Assembly: GCF_041320665.1 (NCBI RefSeq)
Contig: NZ_CP166730.1
Location: 1,922,001-1,986,000, forward strand
DNA from: Comamonas sp. GB3 AK4-5
GTDB lineage: Bacteria; Pseudomonadota; Gammaproteobacteria; Burkholderiales; Burkholderiaceae_C
Reading direction: 5' to 3'
Length of the DNA stretch: 64,000 bases
Shown here one piece after another: positions 27,991-36,368 of this stretch. The translations under genes were made by a program, and so were the position numbers. The notes under the pieces were generated by a model. That model did not search any database, was not told the origin of the DNA, and was given only the letters and a program-made list of their open reading frames with translations. Position 1 is the first letter of the stretch. Each line of letters starts with the position of its first letter.

Positions 27991-29196
27991 TCAAAAATGC
28001 TCACCCACCACCTGCGACAGCAGGATGGGCGCAGGCTTCACGCGTCCGGCATGAAACACGTAGTTGGCCATCTGCCCATAACCACCGAAGGGCAAATTCC
28101 CATCCTCAATGTCGAACAAGGTCTGCTCGATGGCGACCATGTGATTGGCTTGGAGGAATTTGGCCAGTACCGGACTGCCATGCACGCTTGCCCCCATTGC
28201 GCGATCCCGGTAGAAGCTCTGATCCAGTTCCGCCATGAGACTGGCCTCGTCGCGGTAGCTGACGATGCTGAAGATCGGGCCGAAGTATTCGACCACCGGA
28301 GGTTTGTCTTCAAGGCTGCTCCGCAGAATGGTGGGCTCGATCTTCCGCTTGGAGAAATCGATGGTCCCGCCAGCCTGGATGTACCGGGCGTTGTCTGCTA
28401 GATATTGAGACAAGGTCGACATCGTTGACGAGTAGAAAATCGGCCCATAGTCAGCTTGCGGATCATGTCGCGGGCCGAAGACCATGCTGGACAGTCGCTG
28501 ACGCATGTACTCGCTGAAATCGTGTGCCCGATCCTGATGAACGAATAGCACGTTCGGCCCCATGCAGTCCTGCCCTGTATTGAACATGCGGGCGGTAATC
28601 AGATCCTGCACAGCACGCTCAATGTCCGCACTGCCGCCCACAACTGCGGGATTTACGCCTTGACCAAAGAACACGTAGGTCTGCCGGTTAGACGAAAGCC
28701 TGCAGCGCACCAATTCAGCGTTCTTGTACGTGCCGGTAAACACTACCAACTGGGCCCGAGACACTGATTCTTCAATGAATATCCTCTGGCTAACAAGCTG
28801 CAGGGAAATGGGCAATTGATGTACTGGCTCCAGCAGTTGATGCAGGAGTGCGGTCTGCTCGGTGATATGCGAAGATGGCCTGAAAAAAATTCGCTGCGTG
28901 TAGAGAGACGGAATGACAAGGTACAGCACGTAGAAATACAGCACCATGTTCGACGGCATGAAAACGGCCATGCAGTCCACAGACTGATCGTTGACATGCT
29001 GCTGTACCTCTTGCTCCGCGCCTTTCAGTGCCTTGACGCTTGACTGCCATTCGGCCGCCGCCGCCGCATAGCCAGCGTGACCCGTCAGCAGCCTTATGAC
29101 TTTTTCCTTGTTCTCGTCCATGAATTCCGTCAGACGCCGAATGGAATTGATACGGTCTTGCCTGGATTGCTTGGCGCAGCCAATCGAAGAGGTCAT
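27991..29196 (-). CDS. Atypical aldehyde dehydrogenase-family protein
   Basis: 401 residues, about 80 shorter than usual because the N-terminal cofactor-binding segment is reduced. The nucleophile Cys is present in NTGQDCMGPNVLFVH, followed by the C-terminal blocks EPTILRSSLEDKPPVVEYFGPIFSIVSY and NLPFGGYGQMANYVFHAGR. The general-base Glu of the usual ELGG motif is replaced (VFFGQGVNPAVV), as in CoA-acylating or reductase-type members, so oxidation to a free acid is not assured. First gene of the operon, 15 bases before the ThDP gene. Confidence 0.85.
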   Translation of the reverse strand: MTSSIGCAKQSRQDRINSIRRLTEFMDENKEKVIRLLTGHAGYAAAAAEWQSSVKALKGAEQEVQQHVNDQSVDCMAVFMPSNMVLYFYVLYLVIPSLYTQRIFFRPSSHITEQTALLHQLLEPVHQLPISLQLVSQRIFIEESVSRAQLVVFTGTYKNAELVRCRLSSNRQTYVFFGQGVNPAVVGGSADIERAVQDLITARMFNTGQDCMGPNVLFVHQDRAHDFSEYMRQRLSSMVFGPRHDPQADYGPIFYSSTMSTLSQYLADNARYIQAGGTIDFSKRKIEPTILRSSLEDKPPVVEYFGPIFSIVSYRDEASLMAELDQSFYRDRAMGASVHGSPVLAKFLQANHMVAIEQTLFDIEDGNLPFGGYGQMANYVFHAGRVKPAPILLSQVVGEHF

Positions 29197-29276
29197 CGCT
29201 TTCTCCGGTTACTCAAAAACTGCATTTGTCGCCGCGGCAGTCTTTGCCATTTAGTGACGCTCAGAATAGGAGCACG

Positions 29277-29313
29277 CCAGAAGGGGAAACTGACGATTTC
29301 GCCGCAGATTCGG
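29277..29313. promoter_or_regulatory. Candidate regulator site upstream of the biosynthetic operon
   Basis: CCAGAAGGGGAAACT (29277-29291) followed by CGCCGCAGATTCGGCCAT lies about 80-120 bases upstream of the operon's first gene. Close matches (CCAGAAGGGAAACT at 31673-31686 and TGCCGCAATTTCAGCCAT at 31718-31735) lie just upstream of the GlxA-type regulator gene, in the opposite orientation relative to the gene. Shared regulation is inferred. Confidence 0.4.
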
Positions 29314-29480
29314 CCATCTATTGCCAAAGCTCAAACTGGACTGCTACCGGTTCGGTAGACAAATCCCAGCCTCAAGCCGAGGCGCGTTCAAACGCCTTGG
29401 GGCTATGCCGCCGAGATGACTGTGGCAGCGGGTTCGGTTGCAGAACTGTTGATTTCCACCCAGAAGTGACCCTTTGGGGA

Positions 29481-31078
29481 TGCGGACAAAAACTTGGACT
29501 ACCAGGAGGTAGTTCATGTACTCATACGCAGACAGGATTCGTGTAGTTGAGCTTTACATCAAGCTTGGCTTGCGTGTCAGAGCCACGATTCGCCAGTTGG
29601 GATACCCAACCAAGAACGCATTGAAAGGCTGGTATCAGCACTATCTGAAGCATCAGGATTTGCCAGCAAGCCAAGCTCCAAGAGCACCAAAATATTCGCT
29701 GCAGCAAAGGCAGGTGGCGGTTGCTCATTACCTCGCCCATGATCGCTGTATTGCTGCAACGATGAGGGCTTTGGGTTATCCGGGTCGAGGAACGTTGACT
29801 GCGTGGGTTCGGCAAGACTGCCCTGACACCTGCAAATCGATAGCAGGCAGATCTTGGCTGGCTACAAAGCCTGATGCCTTGATGTGCGAGGGCGTGGTGC
29901 AACTGTGTACCCGCCAATCAACTGCGCAGGAGATAGCGGACAATTTTGGGGTATGCAGAGGAACCTTGTACAACTGGAAAAATCAGTTGCTTGGCCCTTG
30001 TGCCCCCGCCTCGATGAAACACAGTCCAAAGCGATCGCCAGTGTTGGATGAAGCAGCGCTGCGGCGCCAAGTTGAATCATTGCGCCAGGATGTCCGGCGG
30101 CTGAAGATAGAGCGCGAGCTCCTCAAGCAGGCCCATGAAATCTTAAGAAATGGGTCCGACATTGACCTGCATAGGCTGACAAACAAAGATAAGGTCGTGC
30201 TGGTTGAGGCGTTGCGCGGGCAGTATAAATTGCCAGAACTGCTCTCTCTTGTAGGTCTTGCTAGAAGCTCGTATTTTTACCGTCGTGCCAGGCTGAAGCT
30301 GACTGAAAAATACTTGGATGTACGCCGAAGCATCACAGATATCTTCGACAACAACTACCGTTGCTATGGATATCGCCGAGTCCAGGCATCCCTGCTCAAG
30401 GAGTGCACGGGCATCTCAGAGAAGGTGGTTCGCCGGCTGATGAAGCAGGAGGGTTTGATCGTGGCCAAGCCCAAACGCCGCAGATATAACTCATACCTTG
30501 GAGAGATAGGTGCTGCCCCGCAAAACCTAATCAATCGAGACTTCCATGCTGCTGCGCCCAATGAGAAGTGGCTCACCGACATTACCGAATTCCAGATTCC
30601 TGCTGGCAAGGTTTACCTGTCGCCAGTGATTGATTGCTTTGACGGGTTGGTGGTGAGCTGGTCCATTGGGCCCCATCCCAACGCAAATCTCGTCAACACA
30701 ATGCTGGATGCGGCCATTGATGCTGTTCAAGGCAGCGAGAGCCGTCCTGTGATTCATTCTGATCGTGGAGCTCACTACCGCTGGCCGGGATGGCTCTCGC
30801 GGGTGCACGATGCAAAATTGGTTCGTTCAATGTCCCGCAAAGGGTGCTCACCAGACAACGCTGCGTGCGAAGGCTTCTTTGGAAGGCTAAAGATGGAGTT
30901 GTTCTATCCCGGCAACTGGCAATCAACGACGATTGAGCAGTTCATTGAAGCTGTCGATACTTACATTCGTTGGTACAACGAAAAACGTATCAAGGTATCT
31001 CTGGGACGTTTAAGTCCTGTGGAATACCGGCACAAACTTGGCCTAGCCGCATAAAACCAGTCCAAGTTTTTATCCGCA
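29481..31078 (+). mobile_element. Intact IS3-family insertion sequence (1598 bp)
   Basis: Ends TGCGGACAAAAACTTGGACT (29481-29500) and AGTCCAAGTTTTTATCCGCA (31059-31078) form a 20-base inverted repeat with one mismatch and TG...CA termini. No target duplication is visible (gga left, cct right). The flanking sequences (about 29450-29474 and 31098-31130) are themselves inverted relatives of each other (GTTGATTTCCACCCAGAAGT versus GTGGAAATTAACAG), so the element appears to sit between remnants of an older IS, perhaps IS21-type. Confidence 0.85.
29516..31054 (+). CDS. IS3-family transposase, single fused ORF
   Basis: 512 residues. Two N-terminal helix-turn-helix segments (about 5-60 and 60-100), a leucine-zipper-like stretch (RRQVESLRQDVRRLKIERELLKQAHEILRNG, about 180-210), an HTH_21 domain, and the rve catalytic core with DDE residues in WLTDITEF (about 346), HSDRGAHY (about 418) and DNAACEGFFGRLK (about 452). 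OrfA and OrfB are joined in one frame without frameshift. Looks active. Confidence 0.95.
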   Translation: MYSYADRIRVVELYIKLGLRVRATIRQLGYPTKNALKGWYQHYLKHQDLPASQAPRAPKYSLQQRQVAVAHYLAHDRCIAATMRALGYPGRGTLTAWVRQDCPDTCKSIAGRSWLATKPDALMCEGVVQLCTRQSTAQEIADNFGVCRGTLYNWKNQLLGPCAPASMKHSPKRSPVLDEAALRRQVESLRQDVRRLKIERELLKQAHEILRNGSDIDLHRLTNKDKVVLVEALRGQYKLPELLSLVGLARSSYFYRRARLKLTEKYLDVRRSITDIFDNNYRCYGYRRVQASLLKECTGISEKVVRRLMKQEGLIVAKPKRRRYNSYLGEIGAAPQNLINRDFHAAAPNEKWLTDITEFQIPAGKVYLSPVIDCFDGLVVSWSIGPHPNANLVNTMLDAAIDAVQGSESRPVIHSDRGAHYRWPGWLSRVHDAKLVRSMSRKGCSPDNAACEGFFGRLKMELFYPGNWQSTTIEQFIEAVDTYIRWYNEKRIKVSLGRLSPVEYRHKLGLAA

Positions 31079-31129
31079 CCTCCACTAGCCCCCGGCGGGT
31101 CAGTTTTGCGTGGAAATTAACAGCAGAAC

Positions 31130-31587
31130 GCCTCGATGTAGTCGAAGACGTCGGCGCGAGCTAAATCCCGGGTCTTTTAGATTCGCTTTTGGACGCATGC
31201 CCTCTTCAGGCTGATGAAGAAGAACTCGGCGACGGCATTGACGCTCCTATGTCAAGGGCTACGCGAAGACTCCGTCAAATCGACCATGATGAGCGGCAAC
31301 AGCTCGCGCACGATGTAGCATTTGAGACATCGGAGGATCTCCTCGCTGGCCCCCTCTCGATTCACGGAGGTTGCCAAAGACACGCCGAGCACCATAGACG
31401 CCACAGCTGGCAGCATAGAAATGGCAGATGAGCTCCAGCAGCCTGGTGTCGTCCTTGGCTCGGTCGGACACCGGGCATTGCAGCCAGGCATACAAAATCC
31501 GCACCCCCTCCGTGCCACCTGAAGAATCCGGCACATCAAGGCCAGCGGATATTCATGACGGTGTTCGTTCATGAAGCGATACTTCAC
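31130..31587 (-). pseudogene. IS3-family OrfB, degenerate
   Basis: Minus strand from about 31587 reads MKYRFMNEHRHEYPLALMCRILQVARRG, then changes frame (AWLQCPVSDRAKDDTRLLELICHFYAASCGVYGARRVFGNLRE). After a large internal deletion the C-terminal end NAVAEFFFISLKR...RIxKTRDLARADVFDYIE appears at 31130-31245 with an in-frame TAA. Non-functional remnant just upstream of the GlxA-type gene. Confidence 0.85.
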
Positions 31588-31672
31588 TCTGGCTCCCTTG
31601 CAAAGTACCGCGCGGCTTTTTTACTCCTCTTGTCTACCAGACCGGGAGCAGTCGAACCAGATCGGTGGCAGT

Positions 31673-31730
31673 CCAGAAGGGAAACTTCCAAGGCTATGCT
31701 GGCAATTTCGTAATCTTGCCGCAATTTCAG
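31673..31730. promoter_or_regulatory. Candidate operator upstream of the GlxA-type regulator
   Basis: CCAGAAGGGAAACT (31673-31686) and, nearer the ATG, TTGCCGCAATTTCAG. Both parts resemble the region upstream of the biosynthetic operon at 29277-29313, though the spacing between the two parts differs (4 versus about 26 bases). Confidence 0.35.
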
Positions 31731-31732
31731 CC

Positions 31733-32749
31733 ATGCCCGCCAGACAACTCAATACATCAACACAGACCCGCGTCGTGGTACTGGTTGTTTTCGATGGATT
31801 TCTGTCGCTCGACGTGTCCGGCCCTTGGGAGGTCTTTTCCAAGGCTTCGCGCATTGGCGCCGCGAAATCTGGACGCCCCGCCTATCGCCTCGTTTTGGCA
31901 TCGCCCAACGGCGGCGTGGTAGGTTCCAGTTCCGGCTTGGAGTGGGGTAATACCGTTGCCGTTGCCGACCTCCATGGGCCTATTGACACGGTGCTGATAG
32001 CTGGAGGTGATGTCAGGGTGTACGAGCCCGGAGGGGCAGCTGTAAGCCTCCTGCCTTGGCTGCGGCGCAAGGCCCAAATGGTCAGGCGCATGGGCAGCGT
32101 GTGTACAGGTGCATTCGCATTGGCCGCAGCGGGCTTACTGGATGGGCGCCGGGCAACCACGCACTGGAATGCCTGTGCGCGGTTGGCGAAGACCTACCCC
32201 AGCGTGCAGGTGGAACCCGATGCCATCTATATCACCGACCCACCTTTCTATTCTTCGGCAGGCGTTTCAGCCGCTATCGACTTGTCGCTCGCCCTGGTTG
32301 AAGCAGATCTCGGACAACCCGTTGCCTTATCCATCGCGCGTGATCTGGTGCTCTACTTGCGCCGCCCAGGAGGGCAGTCGCAGTTTTCTGCGGGCCTACA
32401 AGCCCAAATGGAGGCTAATCACCGTTTCCGTGACCTCGTGATATGGATGATCGAAAATCCAAGGAACGATTTGAGCATCGCCATGCTGGCTGAACGCATG
32501 GCGATCAGCGAGCGTCATTTCGCACGCCTGTTCCGCAGTGAAACCGGCAAAACACCCGCTCGCTTCGTGGAGGAGTTAAGGCTGGATCATGCGAAAAACC
32601 ATCTGGAGCAAACATCCTGGCCGTTGGAGCGTGTAGCGCAGCGTGCTGGCTTTGGATCTGTTGACAGCCTTCAGCGCAGTCTGCGCCGCCATGCCGGTAT
32701 TACCCCTGAGTTGTATCGCCAAAGGTTTGGCCAAAAAGGAGAGTACTGA
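31733..32749 (+). CDS. GlxA-family AraC-type transcription regulator
   Basis: 338 residues from ATG 31733 (MPARQLNTSTQTRVVVLVVFDGFLSLDVSGPWEVF). Residues about 12-185 form a DJ-1/PfpI-like class I amidotransferase domain with Cys in MGSVCTGAFALAAAGLLDGRRATTHW; residues about 235-330 hold two AraC helix-turn-helix motifs (SIAMLAERMAISERHFARLFRSETGKTPARFVEELRLDHA and LERVAQRAGFGSVDSLQRSLRRHAGITPELYRQRF). Such regulators sense small amines or amino acids and activate nearby genes. It points away from the biosynthetic operon across one IS, so it is the likely cluster regulator. Confidence 0.92.
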   Translation: MPARQLNTSTQTRVVVLVVFDGFLSLDVSGPWEVFSKASRIGAAKSGRPAYRLVLASPNGGVVGSSSGLEWGNTVAVADLHGPIDTVLIAGGDVRVYEPGGAAVSLLPWLRRKAQMVRRMGSVCTGAFALAAAGLLDGRRATTHWNACARLAKTYPSVQVEPDAIYITDPPFYSSAGVSAAIDLSLALVEADLGQPVALSIARDLVLYLRRPGGQSQFSAGLQAQMEANHRFRDLVIWMIENPRNDLSIAMLAERMAISERHFARLFRSETGKTPARFVEELRLDHAKNHLEQTSWPLERVAQRAGFGSVDSLQRSLRRHAGITPELYRQRFGQKGEY

Positions 32750-32765
32750 TCTTGCCCCAAAAATG

Positions 32766-32896
32766 GCGTTGTTGCATAAATGAATTTCCTTTCTCCATAG
32801 TAGGCGATCAAGAAATATTCTTACCCTTATATGCGAGCAAGATCCTTTCCTAAAGAATCTCCGCCCTGAAGAAAAATTGTTTTATGCAACAATGCC
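32766..32896. repeat. 131-bp MITE-like element
   Basis: Terminal inverted repeats GGCGTTGTTGCATAAA (32766-32781) and TTTATGCAACAATGCC (32881-32896) match at 15 of 16 positions and enclose AT-rich non-coding DNA. Similar ends (TTTATGCAACAGCGTC at 33073-33088 and TGCAACAGCGCC near 33228) occur just downstream. They resemble ends of IS5-type elements, so this may be a miniature or internally deleted copy. Confidence 0.6.
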
Positions 32897-32956
32897 GGAC
32901 TCCTATTGAAACGGAAATAAAAGGCTTTGAACTATCTACAAAACTCTGTCGATTCA
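32897..32956 (-). repeat. IS3 left-end remnant, copy 3
   Basis: Matches 8888-8948 in the same orientation with a few differences; truncated just before the orfA start, directly against the MITE-like element. The rest of 32957-33299 contains only short IS-end fragments and no gene that I can support. Confidence 0.75.
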
Positions 32957-33299
32957 AATAAACTGAAAATTCGATGTGCCATTCTCGATCGCTTCATTGA
33001 ATTGGGCCGTCCTCAGACGGTGGTTCTGGCATAAGTTTGCCTGGGGTTGGGGAAAGCTCGTTGTGCATTCCATTTATGCAACAGCGTCTCATGGACTGCA
33101 GCTCAAACCCATTCACAACAGTGTCGTCTTTGGTCGTTGTCGGAGCGGAATGACCGGTGGATTCGCTGATCGGCAAGAGCCCCCATAAAGCGGGAATTCG
33201 TCGTGCATTGAGGGAAAGTCCCTGTAGTGCAACAGCGCCTATTCGTGGCTAAAATAATAGTGAAACTAATTTTTTCGAGAAGCTTTAAAATATACCCTG

Positions 33300-34070
33300 A
33301 TGTCCTTTAATATCGCCGTGAAGCCTTCGGGCAGTGACCGCCTTTCACAATATGTATGGAGGCTCCGTACTCCCATAGGCATCGGTGATTTAACTCGAGA
33401 CCTAATCGTGGGTCGCAGTTCCGAGATACTGGCTATTTATGGCCACTGGATCAAGTATTTTTCGGATGCTGAGCATAATCGTGCAGATCTCTTTGTTAAT
33501 CAAGTCGACAGATTAGATTTTATCGCTGCCCATGTCTTAGCCCGCCACATGGTTGCCGCGCTATGCTTCACGGGAGTGGAAACGCCAATTCGCATAACAC
33601 AGCAATGTGGTGTCTGTGGGGGAGCCCACGGGCGCCCATACCTTCTGGACATAGATGGTATGTATGTGTCGTGGGCACACTCCAAGGGTATCGTTGCAGC
33701 AATAGCGTCCGAGGCCGAAGTAGGCATTGATATTGAGTGTGCAAAGTCTATTCAGATTGATGAGTCCCTGGCTCAGGCGTTCCTCAGTACGAGGGAAGTT
33801 AACCGTTGGATGAGATATAAGAAATGGGTCGGCGTTGATGCCGGAAAGAATTTTGCGATTCAGCAATGGGTTAGAAAGGAGGCGTGCGTAAAATTAGGTG
33901 CCTTTGGAATTGAGCAATTTCCCGCGATAACGTGCTTACCGAGGTTACGCCCCTGTGGCCGTCAGGCGGGCCGACGAATGGAGGTGGATTTAGGTGCCCA
34001 TAGTGCCTACCTAACAGACTTCTGTATCGACGAGTTGGGTGTACTAGGTTCCGTCGCAAATTGGACATAG
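33300..34070 (+). CDS. Sfp-type 4'-phosphopantetheinyl transferase
   Basis: 256 residues. Key motifs are ARHMVAAL (about 82), CGGAHGRPYLL (about 103-113), SWAHSKGIVAAIASEAEVGIDIE (about 124-146, Mg-binding DxE) and QQWVRKEACVKLGAFG (about 186-200). It would attach phosphopantetheine from CoA to the PCP and ACP of the megasynthase. It is more AT-rich than the cluster and separated from it by IS remnants, but no other such gene is in the window, so it is a plausible partner. C-terminal residues after about 215 are variable. Confidence 0.88.
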   Translation: MSFNIAVKPSGSDRLSQYVWRLRTPIGIGDLTRDLIVGRSSEILAIYGHWIKYFSDAEHNRADLFVNQVDRLDFIAAHVLARHMVAALCFTGVETPIRITQQCGVCGGAHGRPYLLDIDGMYVSWAHSKGIVAAIASEAEVGIDIECAKSIQIDESLAQAFLSTREVNRWMRYKKWVGVDAGKNFAIQQWVRKEACVKLGAFGIEQFPAITCLPRLRPCGRQAGRRMEVDLGAHSAYLTDFCIDELGVLGSVANWT

Positions 34071-34201
34071 CTTTCTTCTCAGCAGCCGACCAGCGCCGCC
34101 TACGCTGGTCTCGGGTGATGACCCCATCGTCTCTGTATGCCTAGGTGTTTAGTCCCGTGTTTTGATGGTGCAATCTTCTCAGCGAAATGGAAGGAAGCGC
34201 T

Positions 34202-34768
34202 ATGGGCCAAGTTCTGCACGGCAGCGCCACAACGACAGAGGCAGTCCGTCGAGCAATACAAAATAGTCAAGAGAGCCTGAGAGCGCTTTCTGGACGTTAC
34301 GGTATTAATCAGAAGACGGTGGAGCGAACTTCGGTCACCGATCTTCCAACCGGGCCGAAACAGGCATGCTCCACCGTTTTGTCGATCGAGGACGAAGCAG
34401 TCATCGTTGCCTTTCGCAAGCACACGCTGCTGCCGCTGGACGACTGCCTCTACGCGCTGCAGCCAAAGATTCCGGACCTGACGCGTTCGTCGTTGCACCG
34501 ATGTCTCCAACGCTACGGCATCTCGCGACTGCCTGAGGTCGAGGGCACCAAGCCAGCCAAGAAGAAATTCAAAAGCTACCCGATCGGCTACATCGCAGAG
34601 GTGCAGACGGCCCAAGGCAAGCTCTATCTCTTCGTGGCCATCGACAGGACCTCCAAGTTCGCCTTCACCGAACTCCATCCCACAGCCGGTAAGATGATTG
34701 CTGCACAGTTCCTGCGCAACTTGATCGATGCCGTGCCGTACACCATTCATACGGTGCTGACCGACAAC
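34202..34768 (+). pseudogene. IS481-family transposase, N-terminal part
   Basis: From ATG 34202 (MGQVLHGSATTTEAVRRAIQNSQESLRALSGRYGINQKTVERT) through HTH domains to FKSYPIGYIAEVQTAQGKLYLFVAIDRTSKFAFTELH and IHTVLTDN, where the IS110-type insertion breaks it. The first Asp (IDRTSK) and second Asp (TDN) of the DDE triad are on this part. Confidence 0.9.
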
Positions 34769-35007
34769 GTACTAAATGCAAGAGGGGCTCCCGCAAATGA
34801 CAACAGCATCGCATCCGGTCTTGCAGAGCAGATCGGCCGATAGCAAAGAGCGATGAGCAGAATCAGCGACGCGGTTCCGCCGCACATGGATGCCTCGGTT
34901 AACCATAGTGGAAACAAGATTCACGACGTGGTCGTGATCTTCACCGTACCTAAAACAGCGTAGGCAGCCCAGCGGAAGGTCCGAGCATTATCTAAGGGGT
35001 CTCCGAC
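34769..35007 (-). ncRNA. Candidate bridge-RNA region of the IS110-family element
   Basis: IS110-family transposases use an element-encoded bridge RNA; in the IS1111 group it lies between the transposase 3' end and the element end. This 239-base non-coding stretch is the only place large enough in this element. The RNA itself is predicted from position alone; I did not fold it. Confidence 0.4.
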
Positions 35008-36288
35008 TTACGTCGGCGCCCCGACGGCCCTATTGAGAGGGATCGATCCGCTGGGCAAACTCTGCTCAAAGAACTGCCTGTAGGGCTGGTTCTTCTTGAC
35101 GATTCCGTACGCCATGCGCGCCATCTTGGCAGCCACGGCCGTGAGCGCCTTGCGCTTGAGGTCGGGGTCTTTGGGGTTGCTGCTGACGTATCGATCGTAC
35201 TTCTGCCGAAACGAGTTCTCGCGGGCCCGAATCGCAACGACGGCGGCCAGCCAGAAGGCCAGACGCAAGCGGGCGTTACCACGTTTGGACAACTGTTCAC
35301 GACCGCGGCGAACACCCGACTGGCTCTTAGCCAGGTCAAAACCGCAGTACTTCAGAAACTGCCGGTGATGCCCGAACCGGCGCAGATTACCGGCCTCGGC
35401 AAGGATGGTCAGCGCGTTGATGGGGCCAACACCCGGCAAGGACATCAGGCTCATGTAGTCCGCATTGCTGGCCAGTAGGTTCTGTGCTTGTCCTTCGAGC
35501 TGGCGGCGCATGTCATTGAGGTGCTGGTAGTGATGCAGCGTGAACAGAAAGGTCTGGACCGCAACGCTTTGCGGATCGTGCGGTAACGCCCCGGAGTCTG
35601 CACAGCACTCCCAGATCTCAGTCAGCTTGGCAACGCGATGGACGCGTCGGCCAACCACTGGTGAAGCCAACTCGATAAACTCCTGGCAGGTGTGTTGCCG
35701 CACATGCGCAGGGGTGGGGAACTCGATCATGAACCTCACCCACCATTCGTTACGGGTGCTGGTCCAATACTTGTGCATCTCTGGAAAGTACAGCGGCACA
35801 TGGTGGTTGATGATGGCGTGCTGAACCTTGGTCCTGGCGCGGCTGATCTGGTAATAGGTTTTGGATAGCTCCTGGATGTCATGGTGACCCGCCAGCATGG
35901 GATCGACGTACCTCTGAGTGCGCCCCTGTTTGAGCATCTCCAGGATGACAGCGGCATCCTTGGGGTCGTTCTTGTCCCACGAGTTGAACATCGCTTCGCG
36001 AAACCTCGACTGGGCCACCGATGAGATCGAGACGAGCTCAAAGCCGGCTTGCAGTAACCGATGGGCGATCGGGCGGTGATAGTCTCCAGTGGGCTCTAGG
36101 GCCACTCGAGATTGACCACCAAGGCCGAGCAAGAAGTCGATAAGACGCTGCATGTCTGCAGCGCTGTTGGTCATACGAAAGCGATGGCGTTGACCGGATG
36201 CCGTCTCGGCAAGGACCGCATTCCAGTAGCGGGCCACGTCGATTGCAACCCAGTGCAGCGCGGGCGTAGGATGGTTCAAGTCAGCCAT
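35008..36288 (-). CDS. IS110-family transposase (DEDD recombinase)
   Basis: 426 residues from ATG 36288 (MADLNHPTPALHWVAIDVARYWN), preceded by AAGGAG. RuvC-like DEDD domain: Asp in VAIDVAR, Glu in ALEPTGDYH, Asp in WDKNDPKDAAVI; C-terminal Transposase_20 domain with LMSLPGVGPINALTILAEAGNLRRFGHHRQFLKYCGF and the Ser in QLSKRGNARLR. All landmarks are intact, so the element looks active. Confidence 0.95.
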   Translation of the reverse strand: MADLNHPTPALHWVAIDVARYWNAVLAETASGQRHRFRMTNSAADMQRLIDFLLGLGGQSRVALEPTGDYHRPIAHRLLQAGFELVSISSVAQSRFREAMFNSWDKNDPKDAAVILEMLKQGRTQRYVDPMLAGHHDIQELSKTYYQISRARTKVQHAIINHHVPLYFPEMHKYWTSTRNEWWVRFMIEFPTPAHVRQHTCQEFIELASPVVGRRVHRVAKLTEIWECCADSGALPHDPQSVAVQTFLFTLHHYQHLNDMRRQLEGQAQNLLASNADYMSLMSLPGVGPINALTILAEAGNLRRFGHHRQFLKYCGFDLAKSQSGVRRGREQLSKRGNARLRLAFWLAAVVAIRARENSFRQKYDRYVSSNPKDPDLKRKALTAVAAKMARMAYGIVKKNQPYRQFFEQSLPSGSIPLNRAVGAPT

Positions 36289-36368
36289 TGGGTGGTCTCC
36301 TTCGGAAGTCAGCGATCCAAAGGATGCTTGCTGCCGACAGTGGCTGACAACCACTATGCATTTACTAC

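Larger units (their letters stand above)
34769..36368 (-). mobile_element. IS110-family element (IS1111-like)
   Basis: Exactly delimited by the broken IS481 gene: 1600 bp, with terminal repeats GTACTAAATGCA (34769-34780) and TGCATTTACTAC (36357-36368), 11 of 12 matching when inverted. There is no target duplication. The non-coding segment downstream of the transposase (34769-35007, 239 bases) is much longer than the upstream one (80 bases). Confidence 0.85.
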
